Source: Vibrio neptunius (GTDB lineage: Bacteria; Pseudomonadota; Gammaproteobacteria; Enterobacterales; Vibrionaceae). Taken from it: DNA of 64,000 bases. The notes beneath the pieces were generated by a model that ran no database searches, was not told the DNA's origin, and was given only the letters and a program-made list of their open reading frames with translations. The stretch is from the NCBI GenBank assembly GCA_019339365.1, contig CP079860.1, forward strand, positions 1,612,001 through 1,676,000, in the 5' to 3' direction. Made by a program: the position numbers and the translations under genes. Position 1 is the first letter of the stretch; each line of letters opens with the position of its first letter. This document shows, piece after piece, positions 17,932 through 26,918 of this stretch.

Positions 17932-19677
17932 ATGAAATATAAAAACAATAAAGCGGCTAAGATTAGGCTTGCCCACATTAACGATACCCATTCTTATTTT
18001 GAACCAACGTCGCTACAGCTTACGATCAATGTAGAAGGCGAAACCCTTACTCCATATGTGAGTGCCGGGGGCTTTGCGCGTATAGCGACACGTAAAAAAC
18101 AGCTCGAAGAATCCATATCTGACAATCGCCAAATGGTGTTCCTCCACGCAGGAGATTGTTTTCAGGGCACTTTGTATTTCTCCCTGTTTAAAGGGGAAGC
18201 GAATGCGACCATGCTCAATGCCCTCAATATAGATGCGATGGCCTTAGGTAACCATGAATTGGACATGGGCAACTTACCAGTTGCTAAGTTCGTAGAGAAA
18301 ATCGAGTTCCCACTGCTTGCTGGTAACTGGGATCTGTCTAATGAAAATCAACAGAAAGCCTGCACGCTGAAAAATAAATTACAGGTTTACTCTTTTGTCC
18401 CTGCAAGCCATTGTGCTCAATGGATAGTGAAAGAAGTAAATGGAGAGCCCATTGCTATCTTTTCCCTAGCGCTCGATAAAATGGCAGACATTTCTAACCC
18501 TGACTCAGACACACCATTTGTGAACTCGATTACAACGGCAAAACATACCGTTGAGGAAATCAGAAATCACGGTATCAATAAGATCATTTTATTAAGTCAT
18601 ATGGGCTATGATGCCGATTTGGATATGGCGGAGAAAGTTGAAGGGATCAGTCTTATTGTTGGCGGCCATAGCCATCGCTTGCAAGGTGATTTCAGTGCGT
18701 TGGGCCTGAAAAAGGATGATGAATACGGGATTAAGATCAATGGTACACATATTGTCCAAGCGGGTTATCACGCTCTAAGCATGGGGCACTGTGATATTGA
18801 CTTCAATGTAGAAGGTGAGATCGTCTCCTTTAATGGGAGAAATGAACTTTTGCTGGGTCGTCGATTATTCCTTGACGCAAGCATGAGTCAAAGCACGAAC
18901 GAATTGCCCTATAACCTAGCCCGACGTTTTATTGATGAACACCCTAACGTGCTGGTGTGTAAAAAAGATAAGCAAGTACAGGACGTATTGAATGAAAAGT
19001 ACGTATCACGCGTTAGAGAACTACAACGTCAGGTGATTGCTTGCGCCGATAAGCCACTACGTCATGTCAGAGTTCCTGATGAGGTCGGTGCCAGCGAGTT
19101 GGCTCCGTTGGTCGCTGAGTCCTTTGTGCACTCAATGAATAAGCTGGGACACAATGCGGAGTTTGCCATTCACAACGCCGGTGGTGTTCGAAATTCGTTC
19201 AATGTTGGTAATGTGTCCGTCGCTGATATCGCGGGTAAGCTGCTACCATTTGCCGTTCCGATCGGTGTTTATCAGCTTAAAGGGAAGGACATTGCCGCTG
19301 CGCTTGAGGGGGCAATAAATAACGCCACTAATAACGGCGTGGAAGGGACTGGTGATGGTTCTTATCCTTACACCTACAACCTGAGCTTTGAATATCTTCC
19401 GGAAGCGGAAAAAGGAAGTCGAATCCGGAGTCTCAAGATCTACAGCTTGGCGTTAGGTTGGCAGGAAGTATCGAATGAAAAGTACTACACTGGAACGTCT
19501 TCAGCCTATACGATGAAAGGCAAAGAGGGCTACGAAGCCATGCTAAACATGTCTGGCGAAGGTATAGTGACGGCTACCTCTATGGCAGATTGTTTTATTG
19601 AATTGTTAACTGACGCTCCTGAAACATTAAACAGACCTCGGGAAAGAGCTCAAATATGGTGGCACAAAGGTTGCTAA
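17932..19677 (+). CDS. Bifunctional metallophosphatase/5'-nucleotidase
   Basis: A 581-residue protein of the UshA/CpdB type. The N-terminal metallophosphoesterase has HINDTHSYFEP, GDCFQGT, ALGNHELDMG and IVGGHSHRL, the full set of two-metal ligands. The C-terminal 5'-nucleotidase domain has NAGGVRNSFNVG and ends near NRPRERAQIWW. There is no signal peptide, unlike UshA, so it is probably cytoplasmic. The start at 17932 is preferred because GAGAGAAG lies just upstream; an in-frame ATG at 17917 adds five residues. It should dephosphorylate nucleotides or related sugar nucleotides; the exact substrate is unknown. Confidence 0.85.
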   Translation: MKYKNNKAAKIRLAHINDTHSYFEPTSLQLTINVEGETLTPYVSAGGFARIATRKKQLEESISDNRQMVFLHAGDCFQGTLYFSLFKGEANATMLNALNIDAMALGNHELDMGNLPVAKFVEKIEFPLLAGNWDLSNENQQKACTLKNKLQVYSFVPASHCAQWIVKEVNGEPIAIFSLALDKMADISNPDSDTPFVNSITTAKHTVEEIRNHGINKIILLSHMGYDADLDMAEKVEGISLIVGGHSHRLQGDFSALGLKKDDEYGIKINGTHIVQAGYHALSMGHCDIDFNVEGEIVSFNGRNELLLGRRLFLDASMSQSTNELPYNLARRFIDEHPNVLVCKKDKQVQDVLNEKYVSRVRELQRQVIACADKPLRHVRVPDEVGASELAPLVAESFVHSMNKLGHNAEFAIHNAGGVRNSFNVGNVSVADIAGKLLPFAVPIGVYQLKGKDIAAALEGAINNATNNGVEGTGDGSYPYTYNLSFEYLPEAEKGSRIRSLKIYSLALGWQEVSNEKYYTGTSSAYTMKGKEGYEAMLNMSGEGIVTATSMADCFIELLTDAPETLNRPRERAQIWWHKGC

Positions 19678-19725
19678 TTTATTCTTCGAGTTAATTGGGT
19701 AAGTGAATATTACTCGGAGGAATCT

Positions 19726-19986
19726 ATGTGGAGTAGAGACTGGATCGACGTTGCGGTCGTGATTAGCTGGATAGGCGTTTGGTCTGCATTAGTATACTTT
19801 ATCCCTGTTGGGGAGTATAGCTTAGCGGTAAAATCAACGTTTAATGTAAAAGGAGCCCATTGGGCTCCTTTTTTGATCTTCGCTATAGACGAAATGTTAG
19901 CGCCAGAATACAATCTCAATTGTTTGGGGAGTAGTCGCCTCTGGTTTACTTATCGTCATCTCGTTAGACGTTGTTCTATCCGGTAA
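19726..19986 (+). CDS. Possible small membrane protein upstream of the riboswitch
   Basis: An ATG at 19726 has an excellent ribosome site (GGAGG, five bases upstream). The first 35 residues contain a tryptophan-rich membrane helix (VAVVISWIGVWSALVYF). As read, the frame runs through a terminator into the riboswitch aptamer, which is unlikely to be real. If the A-run at 19830-19833 had one more base, the protein would end at TAA 19842-19844, four bases before the terminator, at 39 residues. I suspect a real 39-residue membrane protein with a sequencing error. Function unknown. Confidence 0.35.
   Translation: MWSRDWIDVAVVISWIGVWSALVYFIPVGEYSLAVKSTFNVKGAHWAPFLIFAIDEMLAPEYNLNCLGSSRLWFTYRHLVRRCSIR
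19848..19874 (+). terminator. Terminator upstream of the alx riboswitch
   Basis: AGGAGCCC-ATT-GGGCTCCT with a T-run. It separates the 5'-nucleotidase/small-protein unit from the riboswitch transcript. Confidence 0.85.
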
Positions 19987-20075
19987 GTATAAATGTTGCC
20001 TTCTTTTTACGGCATCTATTTCGACGAGACCAACGCAATCAAGTAACCAATGTAAAAGAACATTGGATTGGTTTG
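19915..20075 (+). promoter_or_regulatory. yybP-ykoY (manganese) riboswitch
   Basis: The conserved element TTTGGGGAGTAG (GGGGAGTAG at 19926-19934) and the second conserved block GACGAGACCAACGC (20023-20036) are spaced as in the yybP-ykoY class. This class binds Mn2+ and precedes TerC/Alx-type genes, as here. A further hairpin CCAATGT/ACATTGG (20047-20066) may belong to the expression platform. Boundaries are approximate. Confidence 0.8.
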
Positions 20076-20109
20076 TTTGCGGCGGGATCGTCAAAGCATT
20101 ACTCTGATC

Positions 20110-20124
20110 CCTCCGCTCAGGAGG
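20110..20124 (+). promoter_or_regulatory. Hairpin covering the alx ribosome binding site
   Basis: CCTCC-GCTCA-GGAGG pairs an anti-Shine-Dalgarno strand with the GGAGG ribosome site four bases before the ATG. This suggests that the upstream riboswitch controls translation of the TerC/Alx gene. Confidence 0.6.
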
Positions 20125-20128
20125 AATA

Positions 20129-21088
20129 ATGACCCTATCTATTTATCTCGGTTTTGGTTTGCTAACGCTATCTATGGTGGCTTTAGATATATGGCAAACT
20201 CGTGGCGGCAACATCACTATCAAAAAAGCGACAGCTTGGAGCTTATTCTGGTTTTTGATCACGTTCATCTTCGCTGCTAGCATCTATTTCTTTTGGGATG
20301 TTTATGCTCCAGCAAGCAGTTACAGCGCTGAGAAAGCGACCGTATCATTCATAACCGGCTATCTGCTAGAAAAGTCACTGAGTGTTGATAACCTGTTTGT
20401 GTTTGCCATCATCTTCCATCAGTACTTAGTACCAGAACACTTACGTCCACGAGCATTACTCTGGGGCGTGATTGGTGCGCTTGTCCTGCGTGCCATCATG
20501 ATTGCGGTTGGCGCTCAGTTACTCGCTCAGTACCACTGGGTTCTCTATGTCTTTGCTGTGTTCCTCATTTGGACTGGCGTTCAGTTGGCAAAAAACAAAG
20601 GAGAAGATGAGGTAAATCCATTACCAGAAACGTTGATACGGAAGTGGGCGCAAGTCACCGATGGCTTTCGTGGTAACGCATTGACCGTTGTCGAACAGGG
20701 TAAACGAATGTTAACACCGATGGCGATTGTGATTAGTGTAATTGCATTTATGGACGTCATGTTTGCGCTTGACTCTATTCCTGCCATCTTCGCTGTAACG
20801 CAAGAACCGTTTCTCGTACTTGCGGCGAACGTATTTGCCCTGTTAGGTCTTCGGACGTTGTATTTTGTTTTACAAGGCATGATGGATAAGTTTATCTACC
20901 TGAAAACAGCACTGGCTTTTATCATGACTTTCATCGGAGTTAAGATGATGCTAGTTGGATCAAGTTGGGAGATTCCCACTCCGTTGTCATTAGTTGTATT
21001 GCTGATTACTATCTCTATCGCAGTTGTGGCATCGGTAGCCAAACAAAAGAGATTGGCATCAGAAGTTGAAGTAAGTATCGATAAATAA
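20129..21088 (+). CDS. alx: TerC/Alx family membrane protein
   Basis: A 319-residue inner-membrane protein with about nine hydrophobic helices. TerC-family acidic membrane motifs are visible: LEKSLSVDNLFVFA, AFMDVMFALDSIPAIFAVTQ and FALLGLRTLYFVL. The Asp residues in SVDN and ALDS are likely metal-binding. Alx-type proteins are linked to manganese export and pH response. Control by the yybP-ykoY riboswitch directly upstream fits that role. Confidence 0.9.
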   Translation: MTLSIYLGFGLLTLSMVALDIWQTRGGNITIKKATAWSLFWFLITFIFAASIYFFWDVYAPASSYSAEKATVSFITGYLLEKSLSVDNLFVFAIIFHQYLVPEHLRPRALLWGVIGALVLRAIMIAVGAQLLAQYHWVLYVFAVFLIWTGVQLAKNKGEDEVNPLPETLIRKWAQVTDGFRGNALTVVEQGKRMLTPMAIVISVIAFMDVMFALDSIPAIFAVTQEPFLVLAANVFALLGLRTLYFVLQGMMDKFIYLKTALAFIMTFIGVKMMLVGSSWEIPTPLSLVVLLITISIAVVASVAKQKRLASEVEVSIDK

Positions 21089-21374
21089 ACTAATTCAATC
21101 GAGACAAATTACCAGCTTGAATATGTATAAGGTTGTAAAATATTTGTGACTTGAAACGTGTTTTTGAGTGGTTGATAAATAGTAAATGCAATAAAAGTAA
21201 ATAAATAAGCACTATATCTAGATTTGGTTGCATTTTTTACAAAGTGTCATGTTAATGGTTTGTTTTATTAGAAAAACTAATGTCAAGAAGTAAAATTTGT
21301 CATTTTTTGAGCAGTAATTTATTGATTAATATTCCCTCAACGAAACGAATTACACGATTTATAGAGAGGCAATC

Positions 21375-21563
21375 ATGGCACAGGCAATGCACATCGGAAC
21401 TATCAACGCTCCAATCTCTATGGACAAAAAAACCTACTCGGTTACTTTCAAAGGATTGATTGCACACCTACTAGATATTCTTTTCACCGACAACACACCT
21501 CGCGCACATTACGCAAGTGACATGTCTGGTCATATTCAAAAGGATATCGGTCTATATCGTTAA
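21375..21563 (+). CDS. Small conserved protein (DUF1127-like ending)
   Basis: A 62-residue protein with a good ribosome site (AGAGAGG) nine bases before the ATG and a strong terminator 27 bases after the stop. The tail MSGHIQKDIGLYR resembles the end of DUF1127 proteins, which often read RDIGL, but the body does not clearly match. No signal peptide. The 286 bases upstream are AT-rich and hold no gene; they presumably carry the promoter. Function unknown. Confidence 0.6.
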   Translation: MAQAMHIGTINAPISMDKKTYSVTFKGLIAHLLDILFTDNTPRAHYASDMSGHIQKDIGLYR

Positions 21564-21589
21564 TAGACCCACACTTAAAGACTATTAAG

Positions 21590-21618
21590 CGCCAGCAGAA
21601 ATGCTGGCGTTTTTTTTT
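21590..21618 (+). terminator. Terminator after the 62-residue gene
   Basis: CGCCAGCA-GAAA-TGCTGGCG with a GNRA-type loop and nine T. Confidence 0.95.
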
Positions 21619-21687
21619 GTTTTATTTTAGTGAAATAGAGTTAGCATTAGGTCGGTCATAGTCAGTAGAACATCAGAGGATCTGTCT

Positions 21688-22386
21688 ATGAACACATTAT
21701 TAGCGATATCCGTCGCCTCAACCTTCTCTAGTGGACAAATCTGGTCACACGAAGGCCAACCTGCTCAAGTTATTGAGCTATTTACGTCAGAAGGGTGTTC
21801 CAGTTGCCCACCAGCGGACAAGTATTTATCAACATTTGAAGAAAGTGATCGATTATGGAAGGAAATTATTCCTGTTGCGTATCACGTTGATTATTGGGAC
21901 TACCTTGGTTGGCAAGACGACTTTGCTAAACCTGAATACTCCCAACTGCAGCGTCTTTATCGTGCATATGATGTCGTGGGTAGCGTCTATACGCCAGGAT
22001 TCATTGTTGATGGTAAAGAATGGCGCGGCTTCTTCAATTGGGTTAACCGCGAGCTTCCAGCTTTAGAGCCTAGAAACGCAGAGAGACTGACACTTAGTCG
22101 CAAAGGAAATAAATTCATTCTTAACTTCGACAAATCTGGACATCTCGACGCGACGATTGTGTTTCTTGCTAACAATCGAACCACGATAGTGAAGGGCGGA
22201 GAAAACAGAGGGAAGTCACTTGAACACGATTTTATCGCTAAGGAACGTCAGCAAAGTCGCTCAAATACAGGTCAATGGCATTTTGAACTCACTAACGAGC
22301 TAAAAGATATTGACGCTGTCGTCGCTTGGGTCACAAAGCCTGGTAGTTTTGAAAGAATTCAAACGGTTGGCGGTAAGATAGAGTAG
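21688..22386 (+). CDS. DUF1223 thioredoxin-like protein
   Basis: A 232-residue protein of the DUF1223 family. The first 20 residues are hydrophobic and probably a signal peptide. The family hallmark follows: QVIELFTSEGCSSCPPADKY, with a CxxC pair placed as in thioredoxin folds. YHVDYWDYLGWQDDFA and GSVYTPGFIVDGK are further DUF1223 landmarks. It is probably a periplasmic thiol-active protein; its substrate is unknown. It is transcribed alone. Confidence 0.85.
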   Translation: MNTLLAISVASTFSSGQIWSHEGQPAQVIELFTSEGCSSCPPADKYLSTFEESDRLWKEIIPVAYHVDYWDYLGWQDDFAKPEYSQLQRLYRAYDVVGSVYTPGFIVDGKEWRGFFNWVNRELPALEPRNAERLTLSRKGNKFILNFDKSGHLDATIVFLANNRTTIVKGGENRGKSLEHDFIAKERQQSRSNTGQWHFELTNELKDIDAVVAWVTKPGSFERIQTVGGKIE

Positions 22387-22476
22387 GTGATGTTGCAATA
22401 TGTTACATTGTATCGCTTGAGGTACTGTTACTTCTGTACTAAGAAAATTTAGAGGATTTGTTTTCAGGGCATCAAT

Positions 22477-23271
22477 ATGGGTGTTGTCAGCTATTTCGCA
22501 CGTGTACCACTTTTATCATTGATGCTGCTGGTTTCTCCTTTTCAAGAGGTTTCTGCGAAAACAGTATCATTTGTCACTGATGTTTGGCCTCCCTATGTAC
22601 TCAATGCATCCAGCAATCAGGGCAAAGGCTTTTTTGTTGATCTTGTTGTGGAAATGTGTGAGACCGAAGGGCTGAAAGTCGAGATTACTTATGTTCCATG
22701 GCTCAGAGCGGAAACTATGGTCAAGCATGGTTCTGCTTTCGCCGCTTTTCCTTACGCGGTTACACAAACCAGAAAACAGTTTGCCGATTTTTCGATCGCT
22801 TTAACTCAGTCGGCGAATCCTCCGCGTATATTTTATTATTTACCTCTTGTTCCTAAGGCTGAATCCATCAGCCTGCAAGAACTCATGACCTATCGAGTAG
22901 GTACATATCTTGGCTATTACATTAAAGAAAAGCTTGATGAGATGGGTCAGGAGTACGTTCTAGCACAAACAGAAGAGCAAGCCTTTAAATTGCTTCAAAA
23001 AGGCCGGATAGATTACCTGCCTGCAGACCCTGAATCTGGATGGAAATGGATTGCTAAACTCTTTCCTGATTCTGTTCATCACTTTGATATTTTACCTGAA
23101 CCTTTTCCCGGCACGTCTCTTCATTTGATGGTTTCTCGTTCATACCCTAATGCTAAACAAATTCTAGCTCTGTGCGAATCAGGATTTCGAAGTATGATTG
23201 AATCAGGGAAGTATTATGAAATGTTGAACAATGAGGGAAAATTGAAATATGCGATCCCCAGCACCAAGTGA
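22477..23271 (+). CDS. Periplasmic solute-binding protein (SBP type 3)
   Basis: A 264-residue secreted protein. A signal peptide covers about residues 1-27 (ending QEVSA). The mature part starts KTVSFVTDVWPPYV, as in amino-acid-type periplasmic binding proteins, and has the paired lobes of that fold, including GKGFFVDLVVEM. No permease or ATPase is nearby. The next gene is a membrane GGDEF-EAL enzyme 75 bases downstream, so this protein may deliver a signal to a sensor rather than feed a transporter. The ligand is unknown. Confidence 0.8.
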   Translation: MGVVSYFARVPLLSLMLLVSPFQEVSAKTVSFVTDVWPPYVLNASSNQGKGFFVDLVVEMCETEGLKVEITYVPWLRAETMVKHGSAFAAFPYAVTQTRKQFADFSIALTQSANPPRIFYYLPLVPKAESISLQELMTYRVGTYLGYYIKEKLDEMGQEYVLAQTEEQAFKLLQKGRIDYLPADPESGWKWIAKLFPDSVHHFDILPEPFPGTSLHLMVSRSYPNAKQILALCESGFRSMIESGKYYEMLNNEGKLKYAIPSTK

Positions 23272-23346
23272 TCTTTTAATCGGAAAATTGGTTAACAATC
23301 AATGACTATAATTAAGAGATTGTAATCACGATGAGAAGATCATTTT

Positions 23347-25824
23347 ATGGCAAATGATTCAGAATTATGGCTATTGAGATGTATCAAAGTGTTACCAGTA
23401 ACACTGACTATGACAGTCATGCTTGCCATAACTCTGATCTTGGTTGGAGAGGAGCAGAGAAAAATTGATGAGTTGATTGATGGCTTCAGGCAAGACTTTT
23501 TGACTAGCCAACGTGAGCAAGCAAAACGTCAACTGGATAATATTCATCAACATTTACTCTTCGAAACCTCTCAAGCTGTCGGCGTATTAAAAGCGGATAT
23601 TCGAGAACGCATTTATGAAGCGCATAGCATTGCCAGTGGATTGTATCGCGCTTTTCCCAATAGAGAAGAGGCAGAACTCCAATCCTTAATCTCTGAAGCA
23701 TTGAGAGAAGTAAGATTTAATGAAGGTCGAGGCTACTTTTTTATTTTCTCGATGGAAGGTATCAGCATCATGCATGGGTTGCTTCCGCATATTGAGGGAA
23801 CGTCCAAAATTGATGCAAAAGACAGCAAAGGAACATTGATTTTAAAACAACATATTGATCTCATTCGACAATCAGCCAACGGTGAGGCCTTTTATCAGTG
23901 GTGGTATAGGAAGCCAGGACAAAGTGATGTCGAGTTTGAAAAAATAGGTTTTGGTAAGAGATTTGAGCCTTTTGATTGGTTTATTGGTACGGGGGAATAT
24001 GTTTCTGACGTTGAGGACGAAATAAAGCAAGATCTTCTGGAATGGTTAACAGCATTAAGATATGGAGAAGATAACTACGTATTTGTGATGGATATGAAAG
24101 GCGTAACATTAGCGCATAAAGATCCCGACCGAATCGGAGACCCAGAACCTGATCTCCTTGAAACAATTAGAACAACATTAAATGGTGAATTGTCAGGGTT
24201 TGTCGAATATCAAAGCCCTTATGTTCCTAAAGGGATATTCAATTCAAACAAGGTAAGTTATGTTCAGGTATTGCCGGAATGGGGATGGATCATTGGGACG
24301 GGTTTTTTTACTGAACATGTTGAACGTGTCTTAAGCCCCCAAGTGGTCAAGTTGAAACAGTCTCATTCAGAAGATCTCCTTCGTGTGATTCTTATCTTAT
24401 CGGGATTGATGTTGCTTCTTGTCACTTTGTCGTTTTGGGCCAGTAAGTTGGTAAAACGACGCTTTGATGACTATCAGCAAAGAATCGAAGATGATATTAA
24501 ACAACTCGAGATAAGCCGCGTACAATTAGAAAGGTCTGCCCATATCGATTCATTGACAGGCATTCCCAATCGCAGTCAACTGGATGAGCAATTGGATCGC
24601 TGCATTGAGCAATGCCGGATAGAGAAGTCGAAGTATGCGGTCTTATTTGTTGATTTAGATGATTTTAAAAGGATCAATGATAAATATGGTCATCATGCTG
24701 GTGATGAGTTGCTTAAAGCCGTCAGTACAACATTTTCAAAGCTCAGACGTGACGATGAAATACTGGTTCGTTTCGGAGGAGATGAGTTTGTTTTTGGCTT
24801 TCCAGTCATTGAAGAAGAAGAGGCAATGCTCAGAGCGGAAAGAATTCAAGAATCGATTGCTATCCCTATTCTGTTTAATGGTGTTCAGTTATCAACCAAC
24901 TGCAGTATTGGTATCGCTATGTTTCCCGATCATGGCGCTAATTCTTCGGAGTTATTGTCTCACTCAGATGTTGCGCTTTACACTTCCAAGGAACAAAAAA
25001 AAGGTCAGATACAGCTATTCACTAAAAGGATTAGTGAGGTACTGGAGTATCAGTTTGCACTAGAAGAGCAGCTGAGCCTTGCTTTGGCGAGAGAAGAAAT
25101 AAGCGTTGAATACCAGCCTAAAATCAATGCGGCAAGTGGTGAGCTGATCGGAGTTGAGGCCCTATGCCGCTGGCACTCATCAGAACTTGGCTACGTTCCT
25201 CCCGATGAGTTTATTGAAGTCGCTGAAAAAAAAGGATTAATTATCGAAATCGGGGATTTCGTGATGAAACAAGCCTGTAAAGATATCGTTTTGTTTAATC
25301 GATTAAATCATAGCCAAATAAGTGTCGCGATAAACATTTCGCCACTGCAGCTTCTTCATAAAGATTTTGAATTGAAAACCAAAAATATCCTCACTTCGAA
25401 TGAGTTGGCCAATCAGCTTGTTACTTTTGAAATTACAGAGAATGTCGTCATTGAAGATACACACAGAGTCAAAGATATATTGACCAAGCTAAGCTTGGAA
25501 GGTTTTGGCGTTTCTCTTGATGATTTTGGCACGGGTTACAGTTCTCTTCGATATGTCAATGATCTGCCAATCACTGAAATCAAAATTGATCGACAGTTCA
25601 TTCTTGATATCAATGATGACAACTACTTGGATAGTTTAGCGAATACCATCATAGCAATTGGACACTCCAATCAGCTCAATTTAGTGGCGGAAGGGGTGGA
25701 GACAAAGCGTCAAGCAGAATTACTCAATCAAATGGGTTGCCAAGTGCTTCAAGGCTACTATTTTGATAAACCGCTGCTCTTCAAACAGCTATGTGACAAG
25801 TATATTCAACGAGAGCTAGCGTAG
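23347..25824 (+). CDS. Membrane sensor with Cache, GGDEF and EAL domains
   Basis: An 825-residue protein. A first membrane helix is at about residues 17-35. The periplasmic part has two Cache-like modules, marked by GRGYFFIFSMEG and NYVFVMDMKG. A second helix lies near 350-370, then GGDEF at about 476-480 in RFGGDEFVFG, and EAL at about 601-603 in VEALCRWHS, with DDFGTGYSSL near 724. Both catalytic motifs are complete, so it could make and break cyclic di-GMP. The Cache region suggests sensing of a small molecule outside the membrane, possibly handed over by the preceding binding protein. Confidence 0.9.
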   Translation: MANDSELWLLRCIKVLPVTLTMTVMLAITLILVGEEQRKIDELIDGFRQDFLTSQREQAKRQLDNIHQHLLFETSQAVGVLKADIRERIYEAHSIASGLYRAFPNREEAELQSLISEALREVRFNEGRGYFFIFSMEGISIMHGLLPHIEGTSKIDAKDSKGTLILKQHIDLIRQSANGEAFYQWWYRKPGQSDVEFEKIGFGKRFEPFDWFIGTGEYVSDVEDEIKQDLLEWLTALRYGEDNYVFVMDMKGVTLAHKDPDRIGDPEPDLLETIRTTLNGELSGFVEYQSPYVPKGIFNSNKVSYVQVLPEWGWIIGTGFFTEHVERVLSPQVVKLKQSHSEDLLRVILILSGLMLLLVTLSFWASKLVKRRFDDYQQRIEDDIKQLEISRVQLERSAHIDSLTGIPNRSQLDEQLDRCIEQCRIEKSKYAVLFVDLDDFKRINDKYGHHAGDELLKAVSTTFSKLRRDDEILVRFGGDEFVFGFPVIEEEEAMLRAERIQESIAIPILFNGVQLSTNCSIGIAMFPDHGANSSELLSHSDVALYTSKEQKKGQIQLFTKRISEVLEYQFALEEQLSLALAREEISVEYQPKINAASGELIGVEALCRWHSSELGYVPPDEFIEVAEKKGLIIEIGDFVMKQACKDIVLFNRLNHSQISVAINISPLQLLHKDFELKTKNILTSNELANQLVTFEITENVVIEDTHRVKDILTKLSLEGFGVSLDDFGTGYSSLRYVNDLPITEIKIDRQFILDINDDNYLDSLANTIIAIGHSNQLNLVAEGVETKRQAELLNQMGCQVLQGYYFDKPLLFKQLCDKYIQRELA

Positions 25825-26079
25825 CAGAATCCTTGTACATTGTTGTTGAGTCTAAACAGCACAAAAATAGCTTACCCATTGCCCTTTGTTTTCTGGCGTT
25901 AGTCAGGGAATCGAAGCTAGGACAGCCGCTCCTTTCCTCCCAACCTCCGCGACGACACTCTTGCTGCTTTGCGTGCTGCTATTTCTGTACGGACAAGCTC
26001 AAAAGCTCAGTGAAATTTTTATTAATTTGCTAACAGTGAATCATTATGATTTAGACTCTAGTAGAAGCTTTGGCGCATT

Positions 26080-26103
26080 AAAAAAGGCGCTAAATAGCGC
26101 CCT
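26080..26103 (-). terminator. Terminator of yjdM
   Basis: On the minus strand GGCGCTA-TTTA-GCGCC and six T, 23 bases past the repaired yjdM stop. The stretch 25825-26079 before it holds no convincing gene. Confidence 0.85.
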
Positions 26104-26125
26104 TAGGAAAATCATCAATTCATCA

Positions 26126-26684
26126 CTACTTCTTACGGCAGTATTCCGCAATAACGTACATAGATTGGCCGCCGTTCGCTTTACCAGAAACAAGCTTAGG
26201 ATCGTCGCCAATGCTGATGCCGCGGATAACCGTGCCTTGCTTGATTACTTGGTTAGTGCCTTTAACTGGTAGGTCTTTGATGACCGTTACGTCGTCACCT
26301 TTTTTTCAGTTCGACGCCGTTGCAATCAAGTGGTTTGTCATCAGCAGACATACCAATCATGGCCCAGTTCATTTGTTCTTCTTCCATGTACATCATGTCT
26401 AGTGCATCTTGTGCCCAGCTTTCGCTGTTTAAGCGCGTTAACTGGCGCCATGCTGTGACTTGTACACCTGGAACTTGGCTCCACATACTATCGTTCAAAC
26501 AACGCCAGTGGTTGATGTCTTTAGGCTCGTCAATTTCACCCAGACATGTGTCGCAAACCATAATAGCGTGATCCACTGTCACGTGGCTGTGTGGTGGAAC
26601 GGCGTAGGCGGTTAGCTGAGATTCAGCACTGCACAATTCACACTTAGATTGGCAACGTTCTAGCATGGTCGCTTCTGAAGACAT
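26126..26684 (-). CDS. yjdM: PhnA-domain zinc-ribbon protein YjdM (single-base frameshift)
   Basis: A small protein of the YjdM/PhnA family. The N-terminal zinc ribbon has CELC (about residues 15-18) and CDTC (45-48). The frame breaks after NGVELKK at a run of seven A on the coding strand (plus-strand T-run 26300-26306). With six A it continues GDDVTVIKDLPVKGTNQVIK to a stop at 26126-26128, about 185 residues. The C-terminal part is the PhnA domain. Despite the name, no role in phosphonate breakdown is established. The frameshift is probably a sequencing error. Confidence 0.88.
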
Positions 26685-26918
26685 AATGGGCTCACATATA
26701 AATAGGTATTAAATCAAGAGCGCTATTATCCACTTTATCCATCGAAAATAAAGGGGCATTGTCTTTGGCGAGTACGAGCAGCCTTGATTTAGCGGTTATT
26801 CCCGCAATAGTTAACTGATATTTGTGACGCCGTCACTAAGTTTGTTCCTATTCTTTACCATTTTTATAACAAACGGCATAATGAGCGGCGTTTATATATC
26901 AATTTTGTAGGACTGACA

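Noticed and set aside
19808..19821. A second riboswitch motif (TTGGGGAGTA)
   Set aside because: A terminator follows within 30 bases and the second conserved block is absent; it falls in the small ORF.
25833..26272. Overlapping plus-strand frames after the GGDEF-EAL gene
   Set aside because: They cross the yjdM terminator and the antisense of yjdM; no start signals or family pattern.
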